Positions 19,558-28,471 of a stretch of 64,000 nucleotides of DNA are shown piece by piece. The notes under the pieces were generated by a model. The model made no database searches. It had not been told where the DNA came from and saw only the letters and a list, made by a program, of their open reading frames with translations. This DNA is from Pseudonocardia humida (GTDB lineage: Bacteria > Actinomycetota > Actinomycetes > Mycobacteriales > Pseudonocardiaceae). The stretch is from positions 1 to 64,000 of the forward strand of contig NZ_JAGSOV010000023.1 in NCBI RefSeq assembly GCF_023898865.1, read 5' to 3'. The position numbers and the translations under genes are program-made. How positions within the stretch are numbered: the first letter of the stretch is position 1; each line of letters begins with the position of its first letter.

Positions 19558-20738
19558 CAGGCCGGTCCGCGCGGCAGGCCCAGCATCCGCTGGGCGATCA
19601 CGGTGCGCTGCACCTCGTCGGAGCCGCCGTAGATGGTGTCGGCGCGGGTGAACAGGTGCAGCCGCTGGGCCGGGGTCAGCTCGTCGACCCCCGGGCCGGC
19701 GGCCACCGTGCCCGCGGCCCCGAGGACGTCGACGGCCAGCTCGCCGAGGCGCCGGTGCCACGGCGCCCACATCAGCTTGGCCACGTTCGCCTCGGTGCCC
19801 GGGGTGCTGCCGGCGGGCGCGCCGAGCGTCATGACCGCCGTGTACCGCAGCACCTGCAGCTGCATCCAGGAGTCCAGCAGCCGCTCGGCCAGCACCGGGT
19901 CGTCGGCGGCGCCCGTGGCCCGCGCGGCCGCGAGTACCCGCTCGAACTCCCGGGCGAAGCCCATCTGCTGGCCGAACGTCGACACCCCGCGTTCGACGGC
20001 GAGCGTGCCCATGGCGACCTTCCAGCCCTCCCCCGGCGCCCCGACGACGTCGTCGCGCGCGGCGCGGGCGTCGTCGAAGAAGACCTCGTTGAACTCCGAG
20101 GTCCCGGTGAGCTGCACGATCGGCCGGACGTCGACGCCGGGTTGGTCCATGGGCACCAGCAGGCAGGACAGCCCCCGGTGCCGGAGGGAGCCGGGCTCGG
20201 TGCGGGCCAGCACGAAGCACCAGTCCGCCTCGGTGGCCAGCGAGGTCCAGACCTTCTGCCCGTCGACGTGCCACTCGCCGCCGCGGAGCTCGGCCCGGGT
20301 GCGCACGGCCGCGAGGTCCGAGCCCGCCCCCGGCTCGGAGTAGCCCTGGCACCACAGCCGGGTGCCGTCGAGGATCCCGGGCAGGAATCGGGCCTTCTGC
20401 TCCGCCGTGCCGAACATCAGCAGCGTGGGCCCGAGCAGCTGCTCGCCGATGTGCCCGACCCGGCCGGGCGCGCCCGCGCGGGCGCACTCCTCGTGGAAGA
20501 TGACCTGCCGTTCCCAGGACAGCCCGCGGCCGCCGTCGGCCTCCGGCCAGCCGAGCCCGATCCAGCCGTCGCGGCCCAGCCTGCGCTCCCAGGCCTTGCG
20601 GGCCTGGAGGTGCTCGTGCTCGCGGCCGGGCCCGCCCGCGTCGACCAGCTCGGCGAACTCGCCGGTGAGGGCGGTGGCGAGCCAGCAGGCCACCTCCCGG
20701 CGGAAGGCCTCGTCGGCCTCGTCGAAGCGCAGGTCCAC
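19557..20738 (-). CDS. fadE30: Acyl-CoA dehydrogenase FadE30-like
   Basis: A 393-residue acyl-CoA dehydrogenase. Diagnostic segments are GLGWPEADGGRGLSWE, LWCQGYSEPGAGSDLAAVRT (about 128-147), DGQKVWTSLATEADWCFVL, GVDVRPIVQLTGTSEFNEVF and the C-terminal YGGSDEVQRTVIAQRMLGLP. These resemble FadE30 of M. tuberculosis, which acts on HIP-CoA. The GTG start directly follows the stop of the upstream SDR gene. It sits in the minus-strand ipdA-led operon, consistent with KstR2 control. Confidence 0.78.
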   Translation of the reverse strand: MDLRFDEADEAFRREVACWLATALTGEFAELVDAGGPGREHEHLQARKAWERRLGRDGWIGLGWPEADGGRGLSWERQVIFHEECARAGAPGRVGHIGEQLLGPTLLMFGTAEQKARFLPGILDGTRLWCQGYSEPGAGSDLAAVRTRAELRGGEWHVDGQKVWTSLATEADWCFVLARTEPGSLRHRGLSCLLVPMDQPGVDVRPIVQLTGTSEFNEVFFDDARAARDDVVGAPGEGWKVAMGTLAVERGVSTFGQQMGFAREFERVLAAARATGAADDPVLAERLLDSWMQLQVLRYTAVMTLGAPAGSTPGTEANVAKLMWAPWHRRLGELAVDVLGAAGTVAAGPGVDELTPAQRLHLFTRADTIYGGSDEVQRTVIAQRMLGLPRGPA

Positions 20739-20739
20739 C

Positions 20740-21603
20740 TCAACCGGCCCCGTACACCGGGGGCGGCGGCTCGGCCTCGGCGACCAGGTCGATCACCGCC
20801 TTCCCGGCCTCGGCGACCTTCCAGCGCCTGCCCCGCTCGCGGCGCGGGCCGGAGCGCCAGCCGTCGGCCAGCCCGATCCGCCCGCCCTCGACCTCGAAGA
20901 CCCGACCGGTGACCCCGCCCGCCTCCGCCGAGCCCAACCAGACCACCAGCGGCGAGACGTTCTCCGGCGCCATCGCGTCGAACTCCGCGCCCTCGACGGC
21001 CCTCATGTGGGCGAACACGGCCTCGGTCATCGGGGTGCGCGCCGCCGGGGCGAGTGCGTTGACGGTGACGCCGTAGCGGCCCAGCTCGGCGGCCGCGACG
21101 ATGGTCAGCCCGAGCACCCCGGCCTTTGCCGCCGAGTAGTTGCCCTGCCCGACGCTGCCCAGCAGGCCGGCGCCCGAGCTGGTGTTGACGATCCGCCCGC
21201 TGACCGGACGGCCCGCCTTGGCCTGCGCGCGCCAGTGCGCCGCGGCGTGGCGCAGCGGGCAGAAGTGGCCCTTGAGGTCGACCCGCAGGACCTCGTCCCA
21301 CTCCCGCTCGCCCATCCCGACGAGCATCCGGTCGCGGACGATCCCGGCGTTGTTGACCAGCACGTGCAGGTCGCCGAAGCGCTCGACGGCGGTCGCGACG
21401 AGCGCGGCCGCGTAGTCCCAGTCCGCGACGTCGCCGGCCGACGCGATCGCCGAGCCGCCGGCCGCGGTGATCTCGGCCGCCACCGCGTCGGCCGCCGCCG
21501 CGACGTCGTTGACCACGACGTCGTAGCCCTCGGCGGCGAAGGCGTGCGCGTGCGCGCGCCCCAAGCCCTGCCCGGCCCCGGTGACCACCACGACCCGCCC
21601 CAT
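20740..21603 (-). CDS. Short-chain dehydrogenase (Rv3548c-like)
   Basis: A 287-residue SDR with TGAGQGLG at the N-terminus (about 8-15), VNDVAAAA, VLVNNAGIVRDRML (about 82-95), SSGAGLLGSVGQGNYSAAKAG with the catalytic Tyr-x3-Lys (about 150-154), and a C-terminal extension ending in PPPPVYGAG. The extension is seen in the Rv3548c type, which belongs to the KstR2 regulon. A ring C/D hydroxyacyl-CoA or hydroxysteroid substrate is likely but not shown. The 90 bp between it and echA20 contain no gene. Confidence 0.75.
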   Translation of the reverse strand: MGRVVVVTGAGQGLGRAHAHAFAAEGYDVVVNDVAAAADAVAAEITAAGGSAIASAGDVADWDYAAALVATAVERFGDLHVLVNNAGIVRDRMLVGMGEREWDEVLRVDLKGHFCPLRHAAAHWRAQAKAGRPVSGRIVNTSSGAGLLGSVGQGNYSAAKAGVLGLTIVAAAELGRYGVTVNALAPAARTPMTEAVFAHMRAVEGAEFDAMAPENVSPLVVWLGSAEAGGVTGRVFEVEGGRIGLADGWRSGPRRERGRRWKVAEAGKAVIDLVAEAEPPPPVYGAG

Positions 21604-21693
21604 CAGGAACCGGCCTCCGCGCCGCGCCGCGCGTCGCGCACGCTGCGCGCGTCCTGCCCGACCAGTGGGTCGGCGTTCGGGTCCACCCTCGCC

Positions 21694-22452
21694 TCACCGC
21701 CCGAACGTCGCGCGGACCTCGTCGGCCACGCCGGAGAGGGTCAGCTCGAAGGTGAAGCCCTGCTCGTAGCGGTAGCTGCGCTTGACGTCCCACGGGTCGA
21801 TGCCGTTGAGCGACTCCTTGGCCGCCCGGATGATCACCGGCGACTTCGCCGCGATCTGCCCGGCCAGCCCGAGCGCGGTGGCGCGCAGGTCCGCGCGCTC
21901 GACGACGCTGTGCACCGAGCCGAACGCGCGCAGCTGCGCCGCGGTGGCGGGCTTCGCCGTGTAGACCATCGCCCGCACCAGGTGCTGGGGCACCAACCGC
22001 GACAGGTGCGTCGCGGCGCCGAGCGCCCCGCGGTCGACCTCGGGCAGCCCGAACGTGGCGTCGGTGCTGGCCACGATCACGTCCGCGTTGCCGACCAGGC
22101 CGATCCCGCCGCCCAGGCAGTAGCCGTGCACGGCGGCGATCACCGGCACCGGGCAGTCGTAGACGGCGGCGAAGGCCGCGGCGCAGCCGCGGTTGACCCC
22201 GATCAGCGCCGAGGAGTCCGGGCAGGCCTGCAGCTCCTTGATGTCGACGCCGGCGTTGAAGCCGCGGCCCTCCGCGCGCAGCACGACGACCCGCGTCGCG
22301 GGGTCGGCGCCCGCCGCGGTGAGCGCCGCGGCGAGGGCGGACCAGCCGGCCGCGGTCAGGGCGTTGACCGGCGGCGCGTCCATCACGACCTCGACGACGC
22401 CGTCGTCGCCTGCCGAGGTGGTGATGCCGTGGGTGGGCGGCACGGCTGGCAT
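21694..22452 (-). CDS. echA20: Ring-C-opening enoyl-CoA hydratase-like hydrolase EchA20
   Basis: A 252-residue crotonase-fold enzyme with FNAGVDIKELQ (about 70-80, oxyanion-hole loop), AAVHGYCLGGGIGLVGNADVI (about 112-132) and FGLPEVDRGALGAATHL. EchA20 hydrolyses a ring of the HIP-CoA-derived intermediate in the KstR2 pathway and is found with ipdA, ipdB and ipdC. The length compares with 247 residues in M. tuberculosis. The C-terminal KRSYRYEQGFTFEL is also typical. SD-like GAGAGGAACCGCC precedes the ATG. Confidence 0.87.
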   Translation of the reverse strand: MPAVPPTHGITTSAGDDGVVEVVMDAPPVNALTAAGWSALAAALTAAGADPATRVVVLRAEGRGFNAGVDIKELQACPDSSALIGVNRGCAAAFAAVYDCPVPVIAAVHGYCLGGGIGLVGNADVIVASTDATFGLPEVDRGALGAATHLSRLVPQHLVRAMVYTAKPATAAQLRAFGSVHSVVERADLRATALGLAGQIAAKSPVIIRAAKESLNGIDPWDVKRSYRYEQGFTFELTLSGVADEVRATFGR

Positions 22453-22463
22453 GGCGGTTCCTC

Positions 22464-23234
22464 TCAGGGGTGCTGGCTGGAGACCGAGACGACCTCACCG
22501 GTGAGGTACGTGGAGTAGTCGCTGGCCAGGAACGCGATCACGGTGGCCACCTCCCACGGCTCGGCGGCGCGGCCGAACGCCTCCCGGCCCGCGAGCTCGT
22601 CGAGCAGCTCCGGGGACGACGTCCGGGACAGGTGGGGGTGCGCGGCGATGCTCGGCGAGACCGCGTTGACCCGGATGCCGAGGTGGGCGACGTCGAGCGC
22701 GGAGCAGCGGGTCAGCGCCATCACCCCGGCCTTGGCCGCGGCGTAGTGGGCCTGGTCCTTCTGGGCCCGCCAGCCGACGACCGAGGCGTTGTTGACGATC
22801 ACCCCGGACCGCTGCCCGGCCATCACCAGCAGCGCGGCCCGCGTGCAGCGGAACGTGCCGGTCAGCGTGACGTCCAGGACCCGCGTCCACTGCTCGTCGG
22901 TCATCTCCAGCACGCTCGCGCTGCCGCCCAGCCCGGCGTTGTTGACCAGCACGTCGAGCCGGCCGTAGGTCTGCACGGTCGCCGCGACCATCCGCTGGAC
23001 CTGCTCCTCGACGGTGACGTCGCACGGGATCGCGAAGGGCTTCTCCCCGGTGACCTCGGCGAGCGCCTCGGCGGTCTCGGCGAGCCTGCGCTCGTGCCGG
23101 TCGCTGATCGCGACCCGGGCGCCCTCCTGCAGGCAGCGCCGCGCGGTCGCGGACCCGATGCCGGTGCCCGCGGCCGCGGTGACCAGCACGGCCTTGCCCG
23201 CGAGCAGGCCGTGGCCGGCGGGCGGGGCGCTCAC
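22464..23234 (-). CDS. Short-chain dehydrogenase (Rv3549c-like)
   Basis: A 256-residue SDR with VTAAAGTGIG (cofactor loop, slightly unusual Ala-Ala in place of Gly), DRHERRLAETAEAL, VLVNNAGLGG (about 92), ASVVGWRAQKDQAHYAAAKAG with the catalytic Tyr-x3-Lys (about 160-164), and a C-terminal YLTGEVVSVSSQHP. It is coupled to ipdC upstream (GTGA) and lies 11 bp before echA20. The equivalent mycobacterial gene is in the KstR2 regulon and probably reduces or oxidises a hydroxy group in ring C/D intermediates. Confidence 0.75.
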   Translation of the reverse strand: MSAPPAGHGLLAGKAVLVTAAAGTGIGSATARRCLQEGARVAISDRHERRLAETAEALAEVTGEKPFAIPCDVTVEEQVQRMVAATVQTYGRLDVLVNNAGLGGSASVLEMTDEQWTRVLDVTLTGTFRCTRAALLVMAGQRSGVIVNNASVVGWRAQKDQAHYAAAKAGVMALTRCSALDVAHLGIRVNAVSPSIAAHPHLSRTSSPELLDELAGREAFGRAAEPWEVATVIAFLASDYSTYLTGEVVSVSSQHP

Positions 23235-24313
23235 GCCGGGCCGCCCGGGGCGCCGAGGCGGGCCAGGATCGCGCGCGCCTCGGCCACGATGCGCTCGACC
23301 AGCTCCGCGCAGGAGGGCAGGTCCTCGATCAGGCCGGCGACCTGGCCGCTGGCCAGGCTGCCGACGTCGACCCGGCCCTCGACCATCCCGGTGCGGATCA
23401 TCATCGGGGTGTTGGCCGCCAGCAGCAGGGTCGACCAGCTCAGCTCGCGCTGGCGGCGCACCGCCAGGCCGTGGCGCAGCACGTCGGGCCAGCTCGAACC
23501 GACCGCGCGCTTGAGCGCGGCGGCGCTGCGCACCGACCGGACCAGCGTCCGCGGGCCCGCCCGCCCGCCCGCGGTGAGCCGCTGCACCATCGGCGTGCGC
23601 AGCACCCGCTGGGGCACCCCGTCGATCCGGTCGGTGACGACGGTGCCGTCGACCCCGGCGTCCAGGTACGCCTGCTTGACCCGCGGCGGCACGGTGCTGT
23701 CGGAGGTGAGCAGGAAGCGGGTGCCCATCGCGACCGCCTCCGCGCCGTAGGCCAGCGCGGCGACCAGCCCGCGGCCGTCGAAGAACCCGCCTGCCGCGAT
23801 CACCGGGATGGCGACGGCGTCGACGACCTGCGGGAGCAGCAGGCTGGTCGGCACCGGACCGGTGTGCCCGCCGCCCTCGCCGCCCTGCACGAGCACGGCG
23901 TCGGCGCCCCACGCGGCGACCTTCTCCGCGTGCCTGCGCGCCCCGACGGACGGGATGACGACGATCCCGGCGTCCTTGAGCAGGCCGACCACGCGCTGCG
24001 GCGGGGCCATCGCGAACGAGGCGACCGGCACGCCGTGCTCGATCAACGCCCTGGCCCGCTCCGCGACGTCGGCCGCCGTGCCGACCAGGTTCACCCCGAA
24101 CGGCGCGCCGGTGCGCTCCCTGACCGCGCGGATCGCGGCGACCATCTCCGCGGGCGAGAGCGTGGCCCCGGCCAGGACGCCCAGCCCGCCCGCGTTCGCG
24201 GTCGCCGCGGTCAGCTCCGGGCCGGAGACCCAGCCCATCCCGGTCTGCACGATCGGGTACCGGACGCCGACCAGCTCGGTGACCCGGGTGCGCAGGGCGC
24301 TCGGGGTGGTCAT
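23231..24313 (-). CDS. ipdC: IpdC, 2-nitropropane dioxygenase-like flavin enzyme
   Basis: A 360-residue FMN TIM-barrel of the nitronate monooxygenase/enoyl-ACP reductase II family. It has RYPIVQTGMGWVSGPELTAA (about 18-37), ANAGGLGVLAG, GGEGGGHTGPVPTSLLLPQV (about 143-162) and VIAAGGFFDGRGLVAALAYG (about 170-189). IpdC is a hydroxyacyl-CoA reductase in HIP degradation that acts before ring C opening. The ATG overlaps the ipdB stop (ATGA), giving the order ipdA-ipdB-ipdC as in mycobacteria. Confidence 0.87.
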   Translation of the reverse strand: MTTPSALRTRVTELVGVRYPIVQTGMGWVSGPELTAATANAGGLGVLAGATLSPAEMVAAIRAVRERTGAPFGVNLVGTAADVAERARALIEHGVPVASFAMAPPQRVVGLLKDAGIVVIPSVGARRHAEKVAAWGADAVLVQGGEGGGHTGPVPTSLLLPQVVDAVAIPVIAAGGFFDGRGLVAALAYGAEAVAMGTRFLLTSDSTVPPRVKQAYLDAGVDGTVVTDRIDGVPQRVLRTPMVQRLTAGGRAGPRTLVRSVRSAAALKRAVGSSWPDVLRHGLAVRRQRELSWSTLLLAANTPMMIRTGMVEGRVDVGSLASGQVAGLIEDLPSCAELVERIVAEARAILARLGAPGGPA

Positions 24314-25098
24314 CGGCCGCGCACCTCGCGCTCGCGCAGCCCCCGGGGGTCGATGACCTCGCGGATGAGCCGCAGCTCCGCGGGCGTCGGCTGCGGGGTG
24401 GTGGGGACCTGGTCGGCCAGGGCGAGGTCGAACCCGGTCGCCGCGACGACCTGCTCGACGCCCACGCCCGGGTGCGTGGAGACCAGCCGCATCGCCCCGT
24501 CCGGGCCGGCGAAGTCGAGCACGGCGAGGTCGCTGACGACCCGGCGCAGGTCGAGGAACTCCGCCGCGGTCGGCCCGGCGGTCGCGGCCCGGTCGTACCC
24601 GACGCCGCACACGACGTCGACCCGCTCGACGAACACCCGCGGGCTGTGCCGGCGCACCCAGTAGCTGGTGGCGTGGTTGACGGTGTTGCCCGGCGCGCCG
24701 CGCATGCCCAGCAGCGCGCGCTGCGGCCGGTCGAAGTCGCCGATCGCGGACAGGTTGGCGTTGCCGAACCGGTCGAGCTGCACCGGGCCCATCATGACGT
24801 GGCGCCGCCCGGCCCAGCAGATGTCGAAGACCGCCCGGTAGGGCAGCCAGCCCTCCAGCCGCGCCGGGGCGGCGTCGACGGCCCACACGCCCGCGGCCAG
24901 CGACGCCTCGCCGTCGGTGAGCAGCAGGTCGGGGTCGGTGGTGGCGCGGGCGAGCCGGGCCCCGATCGACGGGATCAGGGTGATCGGGCTGGCCAGGATC
25001 TCGCCGTCGCCCCGCCACGCCCGCGCGCAGGCGACCGCGCAGACCTCGGCGAGGGTCGCGGTGCCCGCCGCCGCGTCGACCGCGGCCACGTCGGTCAT
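24310..25098 (-). CDS. ipdB: CoA-transferase family subunit IpdB
   Basis: A 262-residue class I CoA-transferase fold subunit, including ASPITLIPSIGARLARATTD, VMMGPVQLDRFGNANLSAIG (about 112-131), VNHATSYWV and THPGVGVEQVVAATGFDL. IpdA and IpdB form a heterotetramer that works as a ring-opening hydrolase on COCHEA-CoA instead of transferring CoA. It is coupled to ipdA (ATGA overlap) and to ipdC. Length and order match Rv3552. Confidence 0.87.
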   Translation of the reverse strand: MTDVAAVDAAAGTATLAEVCAVACARAWRGDGEILASPITLIPSIGARLARATTDPDLLLTDGEASLAAGVWAVDAAPARLEGWLPYRAVFDICWAGRRHVMMGPVQLDRFGNANLSAIGDFDRPQRALLGMRGAPGNTVNHATSYWVRRHSPRVFVERVDVVCGVGYDRAATAGPTAAEFLDLRRVVSDLAVLDFAGPDGAMRLVSTHPGVGVEQVVAATGFDLALADQVPTTPQPTPAELRLIREVIDPRGLREREVRGR

Positions 25099-25961
25099 GC
25101 CCCGGTCCCCGCGGTCAGCCGGGCGCCCACGCTCTGCTGGTAGTGCCGCTCGTCGCCGGCCAGGTGGCGCCGGGCGAACGCCGCCCAGGCCGCCGGGTCG
25201 CCCGCGGCGTCGGCGTAGGCCCGCTGGAACTCCTCGTCGCGGCCGTAGTCGGGCTCGCAGGAGGTGAAGTGCGCGCCGCGCGGGGCGTGCACCACCCCGT
25301 GGGTGTGCCAGCGCTGGATCAGCACGCTCTGCGGCGGGCCCCCGGCCAGCAGCTCGGCCGTCGGCACGATCCGCTCGGCCGAGACGTAGGCGCGCTCGGC
25401 CGCCTGGCAGAACAGGTCGTCGAAGTACGGGTCAGCGCCCAGGTACTGGGCGTTGCCCGCGCGGTCGGCGCGGTTCATGTGCACCAGCGCGGCGTCGAGC
25501 CGCAACGCCGGCATGGCCAGCAGCTCCTCCTCGCCGTAGGGCGAGCGCACGGTGCGCAGGTCGGGGTTGGACCGGCGCACGTCGGAGCCCAGCCCGGCGC
25601 GGGTGGGCAGGAAGGGCAGCCGGTTGGCCGCGGCCCGCAGCCCCCACTGCAGCATGCCCTCGTCGTACTCGGTGAAGCGCACCCCGCCGCGCTCGCGGGC
25701 GGCGCGGAAGTGCGGTTCGAGGGGGATCGAGTCCAGCGAGACGAAGCCGTAGACGAGGTGGCGGACCCGACCGGCGGCCAGCAGCAGCCCCGCGTCCGGG
25801 CCGCCGTAGCTGACCAGGGTGAGATCGCGGACCTCGGACCGCAGCAGCGCGCGGACCAGCGACATCGGCTTGCGCCGCGAGCCCCAGCCGCCGATGCCGA
25901 TCGTCATGCCGGACTCCAGCCGCGCGACGACGTCCGCCTCGGTCATGAGCTTGTCGGCCAT
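25095..25961 (-). CDS. ipdA: CoA-transferase family subunit IpdA
   Basis: A 288-residue class I CoA-transferase fold subunit with TIGIGGWGSRRKPMSLVRAL (about 20-39), LVSYGGPDAGLL, the EYDEGMLQWG segment (about 98-107) that carries the glutamate region important in IpdAB, and PALRLDAALVHMNRADRAGN. With IpdB it opens the last carbocycle of the steroid nucleus. I chose ATG 25961, the start of MADKLM, which gives the family length; upstream in-frame codons overlap the KstR2 operators. First gene of an eight-gene minus-strand operon. Confidence 0.87.
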   Translation of the reverse strand: MADKLMTEADVVARLESGMTIGIGGWGSRRKPMSLVRALLRSEVRDLTLVSYGGPDAGLLLAAGRVRHLVYGFVSLDSIPLEPHFRAARERGGVRFTEYDEGMLQWGLRAAANRLPFLPTRAGLGSDVRRSNPDLRTVRSPYGEEELLAMPALRLDAALVHMNRADRAGNAQYLGADPYFDDLFCQAAERAYVSAERIVPTAELLAGGPPQSVLIQRWHTHGVVHAPRGAHFTSCEPDYGRDEEFQRAYADAAGDPAAWAAFARRHLAGDERHYQQSVGARLTAGTGA

Positions 25962-26006
25962 GCCACCACCCGTCCCCCGCGACGACGCCGCGACGGACTG
26001 TACATG

Positions 26007-26020
26007 AGCAAGCGCTTGGT
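26007..26020. promoter_or_regulatory. KstR2 operator, ipdA side
   Basis: AGCAAGCGCTTGGT matches the KstR2 consensus AnCAAGnnCTTGnT at all defined bases. It sits 46 bp upstream of ipdA, next to a -10-like TACAGT on the minus strand (25997-26002). Confidence 0.82.
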
Positions 26021-26070
26021 CGGCAGCCTCGCGACCCCGCCCGTTCCCGGCCCGTGTAGCCTCGGCGACG

Positions 26071-26084
26071 AGCAAGCGCTTGGC
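26071..26084. promoter_or_regulatory. KstR2 operator, kstR2 side
   Basis: AGCAAGCGCTTGGC matches the KstR2 consensus except for the last base. It lies 24 bp upstream of the kstR2 GTG and just after a -10-like TAGCCT (26057-26062), as expected for autoregulation. Confidence 0.78.
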
Positions 26085-26107
26085 AACACCGTCGACCGGG
26101 AGCGTCC

Positions 26108-26701
26108 GTGGCCGTGCAGGGGGACCGCCGCACCGCGATCCTGCGGTGCTCGGCCGACCTGTTCGCCCGCCAGGGCGTGGCCTCCACGACGGTGCGCCAG
26201 ATCGCCGACGAGGTGGGCGTGCTCTCGGGCAGCCTCTACCACCACTTCCCGTCCAAGGACGCGATCGTCAACGAGGTCGTGACCGCCTACCTCGACCTGC
26301 TGCTGAGCCGCTACCGCGAGGTCATGGCCGTCGACCGCACCCCCCGCGAGCGCCTCGAGCAGCTCATCGCCGCGTCGCTGCGGGTGGCGGAGAGCGAGCC
26401 GAGCGCCACGGTCGTCTACCAGAACGAGATGAGCTACATCCGCGAGCTGCCGCAGTACGAGGCGGTCAAGGCGGCCGCGGCCGAGGTGCAGCAGACCTGG
26501 CTGTCGGTGATCGAGGACGGCCGCGCGGACGGCTCGTTCCGCGACGACATCGACCCGCGGGTGTTCTACCGCTTCGTCCGCGACGCGGTGTGGCTGTCGG
26601 TGCGCTGGTACCGGCCTGAGGGCCCGTACACCGTCGAGCGGCTCGCCGCCGACTGCGCGTCGATCTTCCTCGACGGCTACGCCGCGTTCGACCCGGAGTA
26701 G
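26108..26701 (+). CDS. kstR2: TetR-family repressor KstR2 of ring C/D degradation
   Basis: A 197-residue TetR protein that matches KstR2 of M. tuberculosis in the DNA-binding region (TTVRQIADEVGVLSGSLYHH, then FPSKDAIVNEV) and in the C-terminal segment RFVRDAVWLSVRWYRPEGPY. KstR2 responds to HIP-CoA and controls the fadD3/ipd/fadE30 genes. The GTG start is preceded by GGGAG. It is divergent from ipdA with two operators between them. Confidence 0.9.
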   Translation: MAVQGDRRTAILRCSADLFARQGVASTTVRQIADEVGVLSGSLYHHFPSKDAIVNEVVTAYLDLLLSRYREVMAVDRTPRERLEQLIAASLRVAESEPSATVVYQNEMSYIRELPQYEAVKAAAAEVQQTWLSVIEDGRADGSFRDDIDPRVFYRFVRDAVWLSVRWYRPEGPYTVERLAADCASIFLDGYAAFDPE

Positions 26702-26730
26702 CGGCCCGTCCTGCTCAGCGGAACGGGCCG
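26702..26730 (+). terminator. Hairpin after kstR2
   Basis: CGGCCCGT and ACGGGCCG form an 8-bp perfect stem with a 13-base loop, immediately after the kstR2 stop. It probably separates kstR2 from the downstream flavoprotein gene, which has its own -10-like TAGCGT at 26754. Confidence 0.55.
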
Positions 26731-26766
26731 TACCCGGGGCGCTCGCAGCTGGTTAGCGTCCCTGCC

Positions 26767-28335
26767 ATGCCGGACACCGAGGCCGTCGATGTCGTCGATG
26801 TGGTGGTCGTCGGGTCCGGCGCCGCCGCCCTGACCGGGGCCTACACCGCGGCGGCGCGGGGGCTGCGGGTGCTGGTGCTGGAGAAGACCGGGCACCTCGG
26901 CGGGACCAGCGCCTACTCGGGCGCGACGATCTGGCTGCCGGGCAACGGCGTGCTGCGCCGGGCGGGGGTGCCCGATACCGTCGAGGACGGCCTGCGCTAC
27001 CTGCGCCACACCGTCGGCGACCGCACGCCCGCCGCGCAGCAGGAGGCCTACGTGCGGACCGGGCCGGAGCTCGTCGAGTTCCTGGAGCGCGACCCCGACG
27101 TCGAGTTCGAGGTGCTGCCCTTCCCGGACTACTTCGACGCCCCGGGCCGGGGCCTGCCGACGGGGCGCGGGATCTGCCCGCTCCCCCTGCGCGGCGACCG
27201 CCTCGGCGACCGGCTCGGCCTGCTGCGCCCGACGATCGCCGCCGACCAGTTCGGCAAGCGCGTCACGCGCAGCACCCTGTTCGGCGGCCAGTCGCTGGTC
27301 GGGCGGCTGCTGCTGGCCCTGGACCGGACCGGCGGCGCCGAGATCCGCACCGGCACCGCGCTGCACTCGCTGGCCGTGACCGACGGGCGGGTGCGCGGCG
27401 TGCGGGTCGGCCCGGACGGCTCCGCGCGGGTGGACGCCCGGGTCGGGGTGCTGGTGGCGGCGGGCGGGTACGAGGGCGACCCGGCGCGGCGCCGCGAGCT
27501 GCACGGGCTGCCCGGGGCCGACTGGACCTCCGCCGCCCCCGGCTCGAACACCGGCGACGCGCTGGCCGCGCTGCAGGCCGTCGGGGCGGAGGTCGACCTG
27601 CTCGACGAGGCCTGGTGGTGCCCGGCGACGCTGTTCCCGAACGGCCGCGCCGCGTTCACCCTCGGCCTGCACGGCGGGATCTTCGTCGACCCCGACGGCA
27701 GGCGCTTCGGCAACGAGTCGCTGCCCTACGACCGGATGGGGCACCTCCTGCACGACCGGATCCGCCGGCACGGGCCGGGCACCGCGTTCTGGTGGGTGTT
27801 CGACTCCCGCACGCCGAGCGTGCCCGGCATCTGCCAGCCGCTGCCCGACCCCGACGAGTTCCGGGCCGCGGGCCTGTGGCGCAGCGCGGGCACCGCGCGG
27901 GAGCTGGCCGCGGCGATCGGCGTGCCACCCACGGCCCTGCACGAGACCGTCGAGCGGTTCAACGGTTTCGCCGCCTCCGGCACCGACGCCGACTTCCACC
28001 GCGGCGAGGACGACTACGACCGCTTCTTCGCCACCGGCACCGGTCCCAACCCCGCGCTGGTCGCCCTGGAGCAGGGCCCGCTGCACGCCGTGCGGATCGT
28101 GCTCGGCGACCTCGGCACCAAGGGCGGCGCCCGCATCGACCCCTGCGGCCGGGTGCTCGCCACCGACGGCCGGGCGATCCCCGGCCTGTACGCGGCGGGC
28201 AACTCCGCGGCCTCGGTCGCCGGGCACGTCTACCCCGGGCCGGGCGTCCCGCTCGGGTCCGGGATGGTGTTCGCCTACCGGGCGGCGGTCGCGATGAGCG
28301 AAGCGGCGCACGCTGCCGCCCGACCGGTTGGCTGA
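26767..28335 (+). CDS. kstD: 3-ketosteroid delta1-dehydrogenase family flavoprotein (KstD-like)
   Basis: A 522-residue FAD enzyme with VVVVGSGAAALTGAYTAAAR (about 12-31, dinucleotide fold), EKTGHLGGTSAYSGATIWLP (about 39-58) and the C-terminal GNSAASVAGHVYPGPGVPLG. That last segment holds the Tyr and Gly conserved in KstD active sites. KstD introduces the C1-C2 double bond in ring A. The preferred substrate (ring A steroid or 5-alpha form) cannot be told. The ATG is 7 nt after TAGCGT, a leaderless-type start. Confidence 0.78.
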   Translation: MPDTEAVDVVDVVVVGSGAAALTGAYTAAARGLRVLVLEKTGHLGGTSAYSGATIWLPGNGVLRRAGVPDTVEDGLRYLRHTVGDRTPAAQQEAYVRTGPELVEFLERDPDVEFEVLPFPDYFDAPGRGLPTGRGICPLPLRGDRLGDRLGLLRPTIAADQFGKRVTRSTLFGGQSLVGRLLLALDRTGGAEIRTGTALHSLAVTDGRVRGVRVGPDGSARVDARVGVLVAAGGYEGDPARRRELHGLPGADWTSAAPGSNTGDALAALQAVGAEVDLLDEAWWCPATLFPNGRAAFTLGLHGGIFVDPDGRRFGNESLPYDRMGHLLHDRIRRHGPGTAFWWVFDSRTPSVPGICQPLPDPDEFRAAGLWRSAGTARELAAAIGVPPTALHETVERFNGFAASGTDADFHRGEDDYDRFFATGTGPNPALVALEQGPLHAVRIVLGDLGTKGGARIDPCGRVLATDGRAIPGLYAAGNSAASVAGHVYPGPGVPLGSGMVFAYRAAVAMSEAAHAAARPVG

Positions 28336-28471
28336 GCCCGACCACCTTCCGCGCCCACCCGCACAACCCCAGATCGAACCGCGAGGCCCGGTATTCACGA
28401 TCGACGAATGGACGCGGCACCGCACACGGGGACTCGTCAACCGCATCCCGGTCACTGGCTACACTTCCGCG

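Noticed and set aside
28328-28471. TTG start at 28328 for the TIR gene, overlapping kstD
   Set aside because: The added 48 residues have no domain and the TTG has no ribosome-binding site. The GTG at 28472 follows a -10-like TACACT by six bases and begins just before the TIR domain.
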